A stretch of 45,488 nucleotides of DNA from a virus: IMG/VR virus record IMGVR_UViG_3300046462_000393, positions 1 to 45,488 of that record; one strand, 5' to 3'. Shown here piece by piece: positions 5,493 to 14,516 of this stretch. Every line of letters starts with the position of its first letter. The first letter of the stretch is position 1. The position numbers and the translations under genes are program-made. The notes under the pieces were generated by a model, which saw only the letters and a list, made by a program, of their open reading frames with translations, had not been told where the DNA came from and ran no database searches.

Positions 5493-7057
5493 CCGTGATC
5501 GAGGCCGAACGCCCGATCGAGACCGAGGATGGGCCAGATCCCAACGGCATCCGCCGTCATGCCAAGAAGATGCTGACCGAGTTCGAGTACCGGCGGAACT
5601 ACCGCCGCATCGATTTCTACAAGCCGAACGACAAGCAGCGCGAGTTCCACAACACCTTGGTGCCCGAGGTGATGCTGCGGGCCGGCAACCAGCTCGGCAA
5701 GACCCACGCCGCCGGCGCCCAGATGACCATGGATGCGCTGGCCATGTATCCCGGCTGGTACGAGGGTAGGCGCTTCTTGGTGCCGCCGAAGATCGAGCGC
5801 CCGATCGATTTCATGGGCTGGGCCGCCTGCACCACCGCGGAAAAGACCCGCGACGGCGCGCAACTCAAGCTCTTGGGCCCGGTCCGCGAGCAAGGAATGC
5901 TCGGCACCGGATTGATCCCGTTGGACAACATCGGCCGCATCACCATGTCGCGCGGCGTCTCCGATTGCGTCGACACCGTTTCGCTGACCCGGGACAACGG
6001 CGGCAAGGCCATGATCCGGTTCAAGTCCTACGCCGAGGGCCGCGAGGTATTCCAGGGCGAGCCGGTCGACGTGCCGTGGCTCGACGAGGATGTCAGCCGC
6101 GACGATTCGTCGATCTATGACGAAGTGCTGGCCCGCCTCACCACCACCCGCGGCCGCATCATCTGCTCGCTCACTCCCCTGCTCGGCCTCTCTCCCCTGC
6201 GGAAGCGCTTCAAGCAGCGGGTCGGCACCGGCGAGTGTGTCGAGATCCTGATGACGATCTACGACTGCGCGGTGTCGAAGGGCGGCCACATTCCCGACGA
6301 GGAAATCCCCGCCATCATCGCCCGCTATGGCGACAAGGCCGACACAAGGGCGTTCGGCGCCGACAGCCAGGGCGAGGGCGCGGTGTTCTCCACCCCCCGC
6401 GCCCGCATCACCCACGACCTCGATCCGGCCGCGGTGCCGCCGTACTGGCCGTGGCTCTGGGGCGTCGACTTCCGCCATTCCGGCTCGATCAACACCGGCC
6501 ACCCGTTCGCTGCGGTGTTGTGCTGTTGGGACCGCGATGCCGACTGCATCTACGTCATGCACGCCATCCGGATGCTCGGCCTTGCCGCCAACCACGTCGC
6601 GGCGATGAAGCAGCACCCGCGCTGGCAGGCCCCGGTGGCCTGGCCGCACGACGGCGGCAAGGGCGGCAGCATCATCAGCGGCGACAGCATCGCCAAGACC
6701 TATGCCAAGCTTGGCCTCAACATGCGGCCGACCCACGCCACCTTCCCGACCGGCGGCTTCCAGTTCGAGAACGGCATCGACGAGATGCAGAACCGCTTCG
6801 CCGGCGAACGGCTCAAGGTTGCCGGCCACTTGTCCAACGTGTTCGACGAATACCTCGGCTATCACCGCATCGACGGCCTGGTGAACAAGGTCGACGACGA
6901 CTTGCTTTCGGCGATCCGGCAGGTCGTCATGGACATCCGCTTTGCCAAGGCCCCGGCCGACTTCCGGGCCTTGGCCCGCCCCGGCAACCATAATTTTGCC
7001 CAGGGCACCCTCGGCCATCCCAACGGCAGCTTCGACATCTTCACCGGAGCGGCATGA
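5489..7057 (+). CDS. terL: Terminase large subunit
   Basis: A 522-residue packaging motor. The ATPase domain has Walker A RAGNQLGKT (64-72) and Walker B VPWLDE (D199, E200). A coupling motif may lie at CSLTPLLG (about 226-233). The nuclease domain begins at WGVDFRHSGS (D327), with later acidic candidates at D388 (WPHDGG) and D469-D471 (KVDDDLL). Length and order fit T7 gp19/Terminase_6-type proteins. It cuts and drives DNA into the prohead through the portal encoded downstream. Confidence 0.93.
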   Translation: MTVIEAERPIETEDGPDPNGIRRHAKKMLTEFEYRRNYRRIDFYKPNDKQREFHNTLVPEVMLRAGNQLGKTHAAGAQMTMDALAMYPGWYEGRRFLVPPKIERPIDFMGWAACTTAEKTRDGAQLKLLGPVREQGMLGTGLIPLDNIGRITMSRGVSDCVDTVSLTRDNGGKAMIRFKSYAEGREVFQGEPVDVPWLDEDVSRDDSSIYDEVLARLTTTRGRIICSLTPLLGLSPLRKRFKQRVGTGECVEILMTIYDCAVSKGGHIPDEEIPAIIARYGDKADTRAFGADSQGEGAVFSTPRARITHDLDPAAVPPYWPWLWGVDFRHSGSINTGHPFAAVLCCWDRDADCIYVMHAIRMLGLAANHVAAMKQHPRWQAPVAWPHDGGKGGSIISGDSIAKTYAKLGLNMRPTHATFPTGGFQFENGIDEMQNRFAGERLKVAGHLSNVFDEYLGYHRIDGLVNKVDDDLLSAIRQVVMDIRFAKAPADFRALARPGNHNFAQGTLGHPNGSFDIFTGAA

Positions 7058-7058
7058 T

Positions 7059-7068
7059 TTGTGCGTTG
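7059..7068 (+). promoter_or_regulatory. Intergenic motif TTGTGCGTTG, copy 1
   Basis: This ten-base motif starts one base after the terminase stop and recurs at 21203 and 31307 (there TTGTGCGTCG), each time just after a stop codon in a true gap before a structural gene. It is a candidate phage promoter element or RNA processing site. No convincing -10 hexamer is visible. Confidence 0.4.
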
Positions 7069-7193
7069 GCTAAACGTCCCGCCGAGCCGACTTTGCCGCG
7101 TCCATGCTGAAGTGCCATAAGCCCAGGCACGGTGGCGGGAGAGGTTCTTGCTTCTTCCAGCTTCTTCCGCCACACCCCATCAAAGGAGCCTGA

Positions 7194-7505
7194 ATGGTCA
7201 CCAAGACGCCGATGGAATTAGCCGAGATGCAGGATCTGATCGACAAGGGCGAGCTGCCCAAGAGCGCGATCAAGGATCACTTCGAGGCCGAAGCCAGAAA
7301 CGTGTTCGGCGCCGACGCCAAGAAGAAGGGCAAGATGTATATCGAACAGGGCATCGGCTCCCCGGGCAACCAGACCCGCAACTCGATCGAGGCCTATCGC
7401 AAGCACGGCAAGGGCGAGGCGGACTACGAAGCCAATCTCGCCCGCATGGAGCAGGAATTGAAAGACTCCAACGACGAGCGGCGCCGGAAGCTGGACGCGG
7501 CCTAA
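7194..7505 (+). CDS. Hypothetical virion-region protein
   Basis: A 103-residue, charged, helical protein with a strong AAAGGAG site seven bases before ATG. The C-terminal part (EANLARMEQELKDSNDERRRKL) looks like a coiled coil. It lies between terminase and portal, where podoviruses often carry small head-assembly proteins. No family recognised. Confidence 0.7.
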   Translation: MVTKTPMELAEMQDLIDKGELPKSAIKDHFEAEARNVFGADAKKKGKMYIEQGIGSPGNQTRNSIEAYRKHGKGEADYEANLARMEQELKDSNDERRRKLDAA

Positions 7506-7724
7506 ATGGCTATCCCCCGAATAGGCATGTCGGTTCCCGGCGCCACACGCCCCGGCGCTTCGGCCTTGATGGACGGCGCAGCGCCGAGCCTCAGCGATCA
7601 GGTCGCCGGCGAGACCGAGGAGCAGCGCAAGAAAAGACTGCAGGCCATGCAGGCGTCCCGGCAATTGCCGGTCGGCATGTCGTCTCTGGCTGACGGATAC
7701 GGCTCGGCACTGTCGGCGGTGTGA
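7506..7724 (+). CDS. Small hypothetical protein before portal
   Basis: A 72-residue protein starting immediately after the previous stop (TAA-ATG). It has a low-complexity N-terminus and a charged helix (AGETEEQRKKRLQAMQASRQ). Its stop overlaps the portal GTG start, so the two are coupled. Function unknown. Confidence 0.65.
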   Translation: MAIPRIGMSVPGATRPGASALMDGAAPSLSDQVAGETEEQRKKRLQAMQASRQLPVGMSSLADGYGSALSAV

Positions 7725-9478
7725 CCGCCATGGCGCTCGCCATCTACCGCGATCTCCCGATCAACGGCCCGCGCCTGATCTCCGATCGCGAGCATCAGAT
7801 CGTCCAGTTCATCAACAAATTATTCTCCGAGCTCACCACCTATCGCAACGTGTTCGCCGGCCAATGGGAGGAAGCCGCCGCGCTGATCCTGCCGACCTCG
7901 CGCAACACCTTCTTTGTCGGCAGCTACAATTTCCCCGGCGTCAAGAAAACCCAGCAGCAGGTCGACGCCACCGGCGCGCTCGCGCTGCATCAGTTCTGCG
8001 CCATCGCCGACTCGCTGATTACGCCGAAGAACCGGATGTGGCACGGCCTCGAGGCCGACGAATACGTCATGAAGGACCGCGCCACCCGGCAGTGGTTCGA
8101 CGACGTTCGCACCATTCTCTTTCGCTACAGAAGCCGGGCGTCGGCCAACTTCTACGGCCAGAACTTCTCCAACTGGCAATCGCTCGGCGCCTTCGGCAAC
8201 AGCGTGATGTTCACCGACGAGATCGATCGGCGCTGGACCGGCGGCCAGCCCGGACTTCGCTACCGCGCCGTGCCATTGGGCGAATGCTTCTTTGCCGAGA
8301 ACCATCAGGGCATGGTCACGACACTCGTGCGCTGGTTCCGCCTCACCGCGGCACAAGCCGAGGAAAAGTTCGGCGAGGAATGGCTGCCGCCGCAACTCAT
8401 GCCGGCATTGCAGCAGAACCTGCAGACGCCGTATCAGTTTCTGCACTGCGTCTATCCGCGCCACCAAGACGACTACGATCCGGAACGGCTCGATCACCGC
8501 GGCATGCCGTTCGTCTCCTATTACATGTCGATCGAGGGCCAGTGCCTTTGTGCCGAGGAAGGTGGCTTCCGCACCTTCCCCTACGCGGTGTCGCGCTACG
8601 ATCAAACCCCGGGCGAGCAATACGGCCGCGGACCGGCGCAGATCGCCTTGCCCGGATTGAAAACCTTGAACGCGGAAAAGACCGTGTTTCTGAAGCAAGG
8701 CCACCGCGCTTCCGATCCGGTGTACCTGTTGCCCGACGACGGCATCATCGACTTCAACTCGATCCCCGGCGCGCAGAATGCCGGCGGCGTCAACGCCGAC
8801 GGCAGGCCACTGGTGCACACGCTTCCTGTGGGCGACATCGGCATCTCCGAGAAGATGATGCTCGAGGAACGCGGCATCATCGAAAACATCTTCCTAACGC
8901 CGCTGTTCAAGACCTTGATGCAGAATCCGAACATGACGGCGACGCAAGTCACCGAGCTCATCAACGAGCGGGCCATGCTGGTCGCGCCCACATTGGGCCG
9001 CCAACACTCCGAGTTCGTCGGCAACGGCCTCGTCCCCCGGGAACTTAGTTTGCTCGCCCGCATGAACCTCTTGCCACCGATGCCGCCACGCTTGCGCGAG
9101 GCCGGCGGCAATTACGAAGTCACCGACACATCGCCGCTGGCCCTGCAAGCCCGCGCCTCGCAAGCTGCCGGTGGTCTCCGCACCCTCGACGTGGCGCATC
9201 AGATCGCCATCAACACTGGCGACTCATCGGTCTACGATCACTTCAACCTCGATACCATGATCCCGGCGATCGGCGAGATGAATGAGATGCCGACGGCATG
9301 GACCGCAACGCCGCAAGAGTTGAAGATGAAGCGGCAGAACCGCGCCCAAGCCGCGCAGCGCGAACAGCAGATCCAGGCGCTGCCGGCGCAAGCGGCGATG
9401 ATAAAAGCACAGGCCGCGATCGCGAAAGCGCCGGGCGTGGCAGGCCAGCAGCCGCAGCAGCAGCCGGTGCCGGCATGA
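7721..9478 (+). CDS. Portal (head-to-tail connecting) protein
   Basis: A 585-residue protein of the Head-tail_con family (T7 gp8-like), the dodecameric portal through which DNA enters and leaves the head. Typical features are the N-terminal region WEEAAALILPTSRNTF, the segment DSLITPKNRMWHGL, and the region around YGRGPAQIALPGLKTLN near residue 310. The C-terminus is Gln/Ala-rich (after residue 530), as is common for this family. It begins at GTG overlapping the upstream stop; the ATG at 7730 is an alternative. Confidence 0.9.
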   Translation: MTAMALAIYRDLPINGPRLISDREHQIVQFINKLFSELTTYRNVFAGQWEEAAALILPTSRNTFFVGSYNFPGVKKTQQQVDATGALALHQFCAIADSLITPKNRMWHGLEADEYVMKDRATRQWFDDVRTILFRYRSRASANFYGQNFSNWQSLGAFGNSVMFTDEIDRRWTGGQPGLRYRAVPLGECFFAENHQGMVTTLVRWFRLTAAQAEEKFGEEWLPPQLMPALQQNLQTPYQFLHCVYPRHQDDYDPERLDHRGMPFVSYYMSIEGQCLCAEEGGFRTFPYAVSRYDQTPGEQYGRGPAQIALPGLKTLNAEKTVFLKQGHRASDPVYLLPDDGIIDFNSIPGAQNAGGVNADGRPLVHTLPVGDIGISEKMMLEERGIIENIFLTPLFKTLMQNPNMTATQVTELINERAMLVAPTLGRQHSEFVGNGLVPRELSLLARMNLLPPMPPRLREAGGNYEVTDTSPLALQARASQAAGGLRTLDVAHQIAINTGDSSVYDHFNLDTMIPAIGEMNEMPTAWTATPQELKMKRQNRAQAAQREQQIQALPAQAAMIKAQAAIAKAPGVAGQQPQQQPVPA

Positions 9479-9903
9479 ATCCCTTCGCCGGAAAGATAGT
9501 AGCCGAGATCCGCGAGATGTGGCAGGCGCGGGCGTTGCGCGAATCGCACGGCCGGCTGCAACGAGCGTTGCTGGTGGTGTTTGCCAAGGAGTATGCGGCG
9601 GCCCTGCCGGTATTGCTTCGGGTCGCCGTTCCTGGCTTCGAGGACATCAAGCGGCCGTTTCTCTCAGGCTATGCCACCATCATGCAATCCGGCCGGGTGG
9701 TTTGCGACATGACCTGCGACGACGGCGTGGTGCGAAAGACCGCCGTTTACGACGCCATCTCGGAGTTTATCCACGAGATGCGGGCGTTCGCCGACCAGCT
9801 CAAGCTTGACGACACTGATAGAAAAGAGATGTTTGCCTTGCTGCAGCGTTGGGTGGTGGCAGATCTGCGCATCGATCCGATCGGACGGAAACTCGCCTCG
9901 TGA
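9475..9903 (+). CDS. Hypothetical protein downstream of portal
   Basis: A 142-residue, mostly helical protein (EIREMWQARALRESHGRLQRALL; AISEFIHEMRAFADQLKL). It overlaps the portal by ATGA and the next gene by GTGA. The frame stays open upstream inside portal, but that part is a shadow. Position suggests a head-assembly or connector accessory. No family recognised. Confidence 0.7.
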   Translation: MNPFAGKIVAEIREMWQARALRESHGRLQRALLVVFAKEYAAALPVLLRVAVPGFEDIKRPFLSGYATIMQSGRVVCDMTCDDGVVRKTAVYDAISEFIHEMRAFADQLKLDDTDRKEMFALLQRWVVADLRIDPIGRKLAS

Positions 9904-10208
9904 GCGATTTCTATAATGCCGCACTGCAAAAGCTTGGCATAAGGCAGAAGGCCTATCAGACCGCGTTCGGCCGCGAGGGCTCGGCGGGCTTCCACGTTCT
10001 GGTTGATCTGGCCGACTACGCCCACGCCTTCGCCGCCGACCCGGAGAACTTGACCGAGCGGCAGCTTTGGGAGATGCACGGCAGGCGGCAGATGTTCTTT
10101 CGCATCTTCAAGCACATCAAGCTTACGCCGCAAGAACTAGAGAACGTCGCCCGGAGCGCACTGCAGCACGCCGCCATGCGCCTCGCCAGCAAAGGAGCCG
10201 ACCAATGA
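9900..10208 (+). CDS. Bbp19-like phage protein
   Basis: A 102-residue protein with a GTG start overlapping the previous stop. The pattern YQTAFGREGSAGFHVLVDLADY followed by EMHGRRQMFFRIFKHIKLTPQEL matches the Bbp19-like domain found beside portal and scaffold genes in podoviruses such as Bordetella phage BPP-1. Members are small structural or assembly proteins of unclear role. It overlaps the scaffold start by four bases. Confidence 0.65.
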   Translation: MSDFYNAALQKLGIRQKAYQTAFGREGSAGFHVLVDLADYAHAFAADPENLTERQLWEMHGRRQMFFRIFKHIKLTPQELENVARSALQHAAMRLASKGADQ

Positions 10209-11137
10209 CCGATACCACCGCAGGAACTACTACAACGGCTGCCGCGACCACGACAGCAGCAACTACAGGCGCTGCCGCGACGACTGGCACGACAACTGCC
10301 GCAGCAACCGCGCCATGGTTCGGCGACAAGATCGACGCCACCACTATCGGCTTCTGGCAGAACAAGGGCATCGATCCGAACGATCCGATTGTGGTCGCGA
10401 GCAAGCTCACTGACTTCTATCGCAATGCCGAGAAGATGATCGGAGCGCCGGCCGACGAGATGGTCCGCATCCCGCGACCCAACGCCGCCGAGGCCGACAT
10501 CAAGAACTATCTCGGCAAGCTTGGCGTGCCTGCCGAGCCCAAGGACTACGACCTGTCGGGCGTCAAGTTCGCTGACGGCAAGGAATTGGAATTGAGTTTC
10601 GCTGACACGCTCCGCGCCGCCTTGCATGATGGCCGGGTGCCGAAGGATCGCGCCGCCACCGTCGCCGCGCGTCTCATCAAACACATGGAATCCAACGACG
10701 CGGCCGAGCTGGCGGAAAAGACCGCAGCGATCAATGCCGAGCGTGCCGCTCTGAAACAAAGCTGGGGCGCCAACGAGCCGGTCAACAAGGTGATCGCCAC
10801 CAAGGCGCTGGAAAGTCTTGCCGCAGCAGCCGGCATCTCGGCCGAGAAGGCGCAGCAGGCCATGGATCTGCTCTCGACCGTCGGCGGCATCGGCGCCGCA
10901 TCGGTCTGGGAAATGCTCCGCGTCGCCGGCACCAAGATGGGCGAGGCCCCCTACATCGGCAGCCAGCCGGGCAACAGCGGCAGTACCGTCATGTCACGCG
11001 ACCAGGCCGCGGCCGAGATCGATTCGCTGAAGCGCGACAAGGAGTTCGGCGCACGCCTGCTCGCCGGCGACCGCGAGTCGCGTCGCAAGTGGGATGACCT
11101 GCATCGCGTTGCCTATCCCCGGCCATCCGCAGCATAA
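10205..11137 (+). CDS. Capsid scaffolding protein
   Basis: A 310-residue, helical, charged protein placed after portal, as the T7 gp9-type scaffold is. The first about 40 residues are a low-complexity Thr/Ala linker. The middle is helix-rich (AELAEKTAAINAERAALKQSWG), and the basic C-terminus (DRESRRKWDDLHR) fits the coat-binding end of scaffolds. Start at the ATGA overlap. The call rests on position and composition rather than a sequence signature. Confidence 0.65.
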   Translation: MTDTTAGTTTTAAATTTAATTGAAATTGTTTAAATAPWFGDKIDATTIGFWQNKGIDPNDPIVVASKLTDFYRNAEKMIGAPADEMVRIPRPNAAEADIKNYLGKLGVPAEPKDYDLSGVKFADGKELELSFADTLRAALHDGRVPKDRAATVAARLIKHMESNDAAELAEKTAAINAERAALKQSWGANEPVNKVIATKALESLAAAAGISAEKAQQAMDLLSTVGGIGAASVWEMLRVAGTKMGEAPYIGSQPGNSGSTVMSRDQAAAEIDSLKRDKEFGARLLAGDRESRRKWDDLHRVAYPRPSAA

Positions 11138-11148
11138 GGAGCGGCTGA

Positions 11149-11769
11149 TTGCCGAACTTCAAGGACGATGGCTTTCGCGCCTTCCGCATTCCGCAAGCCA
11201 CCGCGGATCGGCTGGCCGCGTTCTGCTCGAACAAATACCAGCGGCCGTTCGCCAATGACGATTGCATCGCCGGCTACTCGCACACCAAGCTCGATGTTGC
11301 CGCCGTCGCCCGTCTCAACTGGAATGCACATTATTTCGGCCCGGTCGACGACGCCGACGCCAAGGTGCTGATCGATTATCTCGAAGGCATCGCCGACGAC
11401 ATCGAACAGGAGCTCGGCTATCCATGGAAGATCGGCAACGTCCGGGCATGGCAAGTGGTGGTGCGCGACCAGTTCGGCCCAACCGAATGGCACACCGACG
11501 AATTGCCGCCGACGGCCATCAAGCTGATGCTCTATCTGGGACCGATGGACCCAGGACGCGGCACGCTGGAATTGATCAACAGACACGGCAAGGAGATAAC
11601 ATTCTTTGCCGATGGGCCAGCCTGTCTGCTGTTCGACAACAATGCGTTGAAGCATCGTGGCGTCAGTGGGCTCGGTGGACGGATGGCGATCGAAGTCCTG
11701 ACCCTGCCGTCGAAGATCACGATCCTCGATTATCTCTATGCCGGCCAGAACGCCCGCGTGCCGGAATGA
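11149..11769 (+). CDS. 2OG-Fe(II) oxygenase-like protein
   Basis: A 206-residue protein with a TTG start behind AAGGAG. The iron-binding pattern is H115-x-D117 (EWHTDE) and H169 (ALKHRGVSG), followed by R178 (GGRMAIE) as the likely 2-oxoglutarate contact. The double-stranded beta-helix core is suggested by IKLMLYLGP and ACLLFDNNALKH. It shares little with the first oxygenase at 1130, so they are not recent duplicates. It opens a block of modification genes inserted between scaffold and capsid. Substrate unknown. Confidence 0.75.
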   Translation: MPNFKDDGFRAFRIPQATADRLAAFCSNKYQRPFANDDCIAGYSHTKLDVAAVARLNWNAHYFGPVDDADAKVLIDYLEGIADDIEQELGYPWKIGNVRAWQVVVRDQFGPTEWHTDELPPTAIKLMLYLGPMDPGRGTLELINRHGKEITFFADGPACLLFDNNALKHRGVSGLGGRMAIEVLTLPSKITILDYLYAGQNARVPE

Positions 11770-12482
11770 AGCTCAATATCGGCGGCGGCAAGAACTTCAA
11801 CCACAGCGGCTGGATCAACCTCGACGCGGTGACCGGCTTCAACTTCACGCCGTCATGCCGATTCGATCTTCCTGACGCTTCGGTCGATCTGGTCTATTCC
11901 TCGCATTGCCTGGAACATCTCGATGACGAAACGGTGGCGCAGGTGCTGGCCGAATCGCGCCGGGTCATCGCTCGGCATGGCCGCCTGGTCATCGTGCTGC
12001 CGAACTTCGACGACGCGCTGCATCAGTATCGCAGTGGCAATCAGGCGTATTTCGATCAGCCGCTCTGGGGTTTCGATTCGGTGGCGTGGACCTGGCCGCG
12101 CAAGAACGTGCCAGACAGCATCGCCACCCGTTGCAGCATGATCTTCTGCGGCTTCTGGAATAAGGCATGGGGCGATCATTTCGGAGGCAGTGCTCGTGGG
12201 GGAGGCAATGCCTATCACGGCCCTGCGCCGGTGGTCGGCAACGCCTTGGAAAGCCTGCTCGACCTGCATTCGCCGCACGACATTGCCGATACGCTTTCAT
12301 CGATCGTCCGCTTCAAGGAGACCGATTACACGTTCAACCATCAGAATGCGTGGAGCGATTTCGAGTTCATGGCCTTGGTCGAGGGCATGGGTTTCAAGAT
12401 GTCAGGGTCAACCGATGCGTCAATTCCCGGCATGTTCGACATGATGCCGATCAGCAGCTATTACGAGGCAGTCCCGATCTAG
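11766..12482 (+). CDS. SAM-dependent methyltransferase, class I
   Basis: A 238-residue enzyme. The SAM-binding loop is at the very N-terminus (KLNIGGGKNF) with INLDA after it; DLVYSSHCLEHLDDE and GRLVIVLPNF follow the Methyltransf_11 order. Such enzymes next to glycosyltransferases commonly methylate sugars or small molecules. It overlaps the oxygenase (ATGA), suggesting they work together. The substrate cannot be read from sequence. Confidence 0.8.
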   Translation: MKLNIGGGKNFNHSGWINLDAVTGFNFTPSCRFDLPDASVDLVYSSHCLEHLDDETVAQVLAESRRVIARHGRLVIVLPNFDDALHQYRSGNQAYFDQPLWGFDSVAWTWPRKNVPDSIATRCSMIFCGFWNKAWGDHFGGSARGGGNAYHGPAPVVGNALESLLDLHSPHDIADTLSSIVRFKETDYTFNHQNAWSDFEFMALVEGMGFKMSGSTDASIPGMFDMMPISSYYEAVPI

Positions 12483-12491
12483 GAGGCGATC

Positions 12492-12674
12492 ATGCCATGG
12501 TCAGCAAAGTCGTTCGCATCGCGGCACAACAAGAAGCTGCACGGTGCCGCCGCCAGCAAGGCCGCATCAATGGCAAATGCCATGATCCGCTCGGGCACAC
12601 CGGAGGGCGTCGCAATAGCCACCGCCAACAAGCACGCCAACAAGATGCAGAGCAAACACGCAAAGAAGAAGTGA
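12492..12674 (+). CDS. Small basic protein, common phage family
   Basis: A 60-residue Lys/Ala-rich protein (MPWSAKSFASRHNKKL, then AASMANAMIRSGTPEGVAIATA). The pattern 'W-KxFxxxHNKKL...A..AN..L..G..EG.AI..A' is recurrent in small phage and host proteins of unknown function. AGGAGG lies before the ATG. It is probably a small helical nucleic-acid-associated protein, inferred from charge. Confidence 0.65.
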   Translation: MPWSAKSFASRHNKKLHGAAASKAASMANAMIRSGTPEGVAIATANKHANKMQSKHAKKK

Positions 12675-12675
12675 C

Positions 12676-14046
12676 ATGCACCAAAGCGAATTGATGTTCG
12701 ATACCGCGGTGATGCTGCTGCGGGCGAACAAGAGAGACGACGCCAGCGCGGCCTGCTGGGAGATCGTGCGACGAAACCCCAAGCACGCCGACGCCTGGGC
12801 GCTGCGGGCGCGGATCGAGGCCGAGGCTGGTCGGCACGCCAACGCGGTGCTGCATTACCAGTTTGCCATCAAGGCCGCGCCGGAACGGTTTGATCTCTGG
12901 TGCAACTGCGGCATCGATGCCATGGCGGCAAGGATGTACGAGGAAGCCGAGCAGGCGCTTCGCAAGTCACTGGCGCTGCAGAATAGTTTCGAAGGGCATT
13001 ACCATCTCGGCCATCTGCTCACCGCCACCATGCGGATCGAGGAAGCGGCCGAGCATTACGCCATCGCGGTTAGCATGAGCCCCGGCAATCCGGAGGCCAA
13101 GGTCAATCTCGGCCATTGCACCATGACGCTCGGCCGCTGGCGCGAAGGATTCAATCTCAGCCGCAACCGCTTCAATTCGCCTGGTTTTCCACCGGCGCCG
13201 CGGATGAACTACGAGCAATGGCGGGGCGAGCCGCTGGACGGCAAGACCATCCTGTTGTTTGTCGAGCAGGGCTTTGGCGACGAGATCATGTCGTTCCGCT
13301 TCGCCGAATCAATAAAAAAGCTAGGTTGCCGCATCATCGTCTCGGCCCGCCCGCCGGTCTATCGCCTCGCCCGCACCATACCATGGGCCGATGCCGTGAT
13401 CCTGCATTACGACCCGCCGCCGTGGGTGCCTGATTACCAATGCGCCCTGTTGGACGTTCCGGCCTTCATCGACCACGATCCATTGATGCTGCCGGGCAAA
13501 GGTCAATATCTGGTCCCGCCAAATCGTGGCTTCCAACTGACGTTCCCAGAAGGCATCAACGTCGGTCTCTGCTGGGCCGCCGGCAAGCGCGAGCTGCAGC
13601 CTGACGTGATCGAGATCGCCAGCGCCAAGAGCCTGTCGTTCCGCACCTTGGCCGAGAAACTGGTCGGGCCCGGCGTCAATCTCGTGTCATTGCAGCAGCA
13701 TCACAACGAGGCTTTGGCTCTGAAAGAGCTGGGCGTCCGCGACCTGATGCCGAGCGTGATCGACTTCGCCGACACCGCCTGGATCATCGACCAGCTCGAT
13801 TTGGTCATCACCGTTGACACATCGGTCGCCCACTTGGCCGGCGCGCTCGGCAAGCCGGTGTGGAATCTGGTCCGCCACGATGCGATCTGGCCGTGGATGC
13901 AGGAAACCCGGGAGACCTGCTGGTACGATTCGATGATATTATACCGCCAGCAGCGGCCGTTCGATTGGTCGGAGCCGCTGAAACGGCTGCAATCCGACTT
14001 CGAGCGGTTCAAGATGGATTGTGAATTGGCTCGGGTGGCAGCATGA
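12676..14046 (+). CDS. TPR-glycosyltransferase
   Basis: A 456-residue two-part enzyme. Residues about 5-150 form tetratricopeptide repeats (DAWALRARIEAEAGRHANAVLHY; EEAAEHYAIAVSMSPGNPEA). The rest resembles the GT-B fold of GT9/GT41-type enzymes, with LFVEQGFGDEIMSFRF and the nucleotide-sugar segment DLVITVDTSVAHLAGALGKP near residue 375. Such proteins transfer sugars to proteins or surface glycans. With the adjacent methyltransferase and oxygenase it forms a plausible glycan-modification set. Acceptor unknown. Confidence 0.85.
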   Translation: MHQSELMFDTAVMLLRANKRDDASAACWEIVRRNPKHADAWALRARIEAEAGRHANAVLHYQFAIKAAPERFDLWCNCGIDAMAARMYEEAEQALRKSLALQNSFEGHYHLGHLLTATMRIEEAAEHYAIAVSMSPGNPEAKVNLGHCTMTLGRWREGFNLSRNRFNSPGFPPAPRMNYEQWRGEPLDGKTILLFVEQGFGDEIMSFRFAESIKKLGCRIIVSARPPVYRLARTIPWADAVILHYDPPPWVPDYQCALLDVPAFIDHDPLMLPGKGQYLVPPNRGFQLTFPEGINVGLCWAAGKRELQPDVIEIASAKSLSFRTLAEKLVGPGVNLVSLQQHHNEALALKELGVRDLMPSVIDFADTAWIIDQLDLVITVDTSVAHLAGALGKPVWNLVRHDAIWPWMQETRETCWYDSMILYRQQRPFDWSEPLKRLQSDFERFKMDCELARVAA

Positions 14047-14516
14047 TCGATCATAAGGAATTATTGCAGCATTTTCGTTACGATCCCGATACCGGGGAAT
14101 TTCATTATCGCAAAGGCAATAAAGCAGGAAAAACTACTGGTCATGATTGTCATGGATATTGTCGTATTCATTTCAAAGGTAAATTTTATATTAGATCGCG
14201 GTTGGCCTTTTTCTATATGACCGGGCGTTTTCCAACCGAGCAGATCGATCATCGCGACAGGAATAGAAGCAACGATCGATGGGATAATCTTCGCGAATGC
14301 GACAACGCCCATAACAATGCCAACAGGCCAGCCTTCAAAAACAACAAAAGCGGCATCAAGGGCGTCTCTTTCGATAGAGGAATGCAGCAATGGCGGGCAA
14401 GCATATCAGTCAAAAGCAAAAGCTATTATCTTGGATGTTTTGATACTGTCGAGGCGGCACAATTGGCTTATCTGAAGGCTGCAACCGAGCATTTCGGAGA
14501 GTTTGCGAGCACTTGA
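14043..14516 (+). CDS. HNH homing endonuclease with AP2 domain
   Basis: A 157-residue free-standing endonuclease. The HNH core is QIDHRDRNRSNDRWDNLREC (D69-H70, N82) followed by HNNANR. Residues about 103-152 (SGIKGVSF...WRASISV...YYLGCFDTVEAAQLAYLKAA) form an AP2-type DNA-binding domain. Codon use is clearly more AT-rich than the neighbours, indicating recent arrival. It overlaps the glycosyltransferase by four bases and lies directly before the capsid gene. Such genes spread by cutting phages that lack them. Confidence 0.9.
   Translation: MIDHKELLQHFRYDPDTGEFHYRKGNKAGKTTGHDCHGYCRIHFKGKFYIRSRLAFFYMTGRFPTEQIDHRDRNRSNDRWDNLRECDNAHNNANRPAFKNNKSGIKGVSFDRGMQQWRASISVKSKSYYLGCFDTVEAAQLAYLKAATEHFGEFAST

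Noticed and set aside
5408-7018. 536-residue minus-strand ORF
   Set aside because: It lies wholly opposite the terminase large subunit, which has clear Walker and nuclease motifs; the minus-strand frame has shadow-type composition.
7820-8818. 332-residue minus-strand ORF and 394-residue plus-strand ORF (7864-9048)
   Set aside because: Both are shadows of the portal gene in GC-rich DNA, with no recognisable family features.
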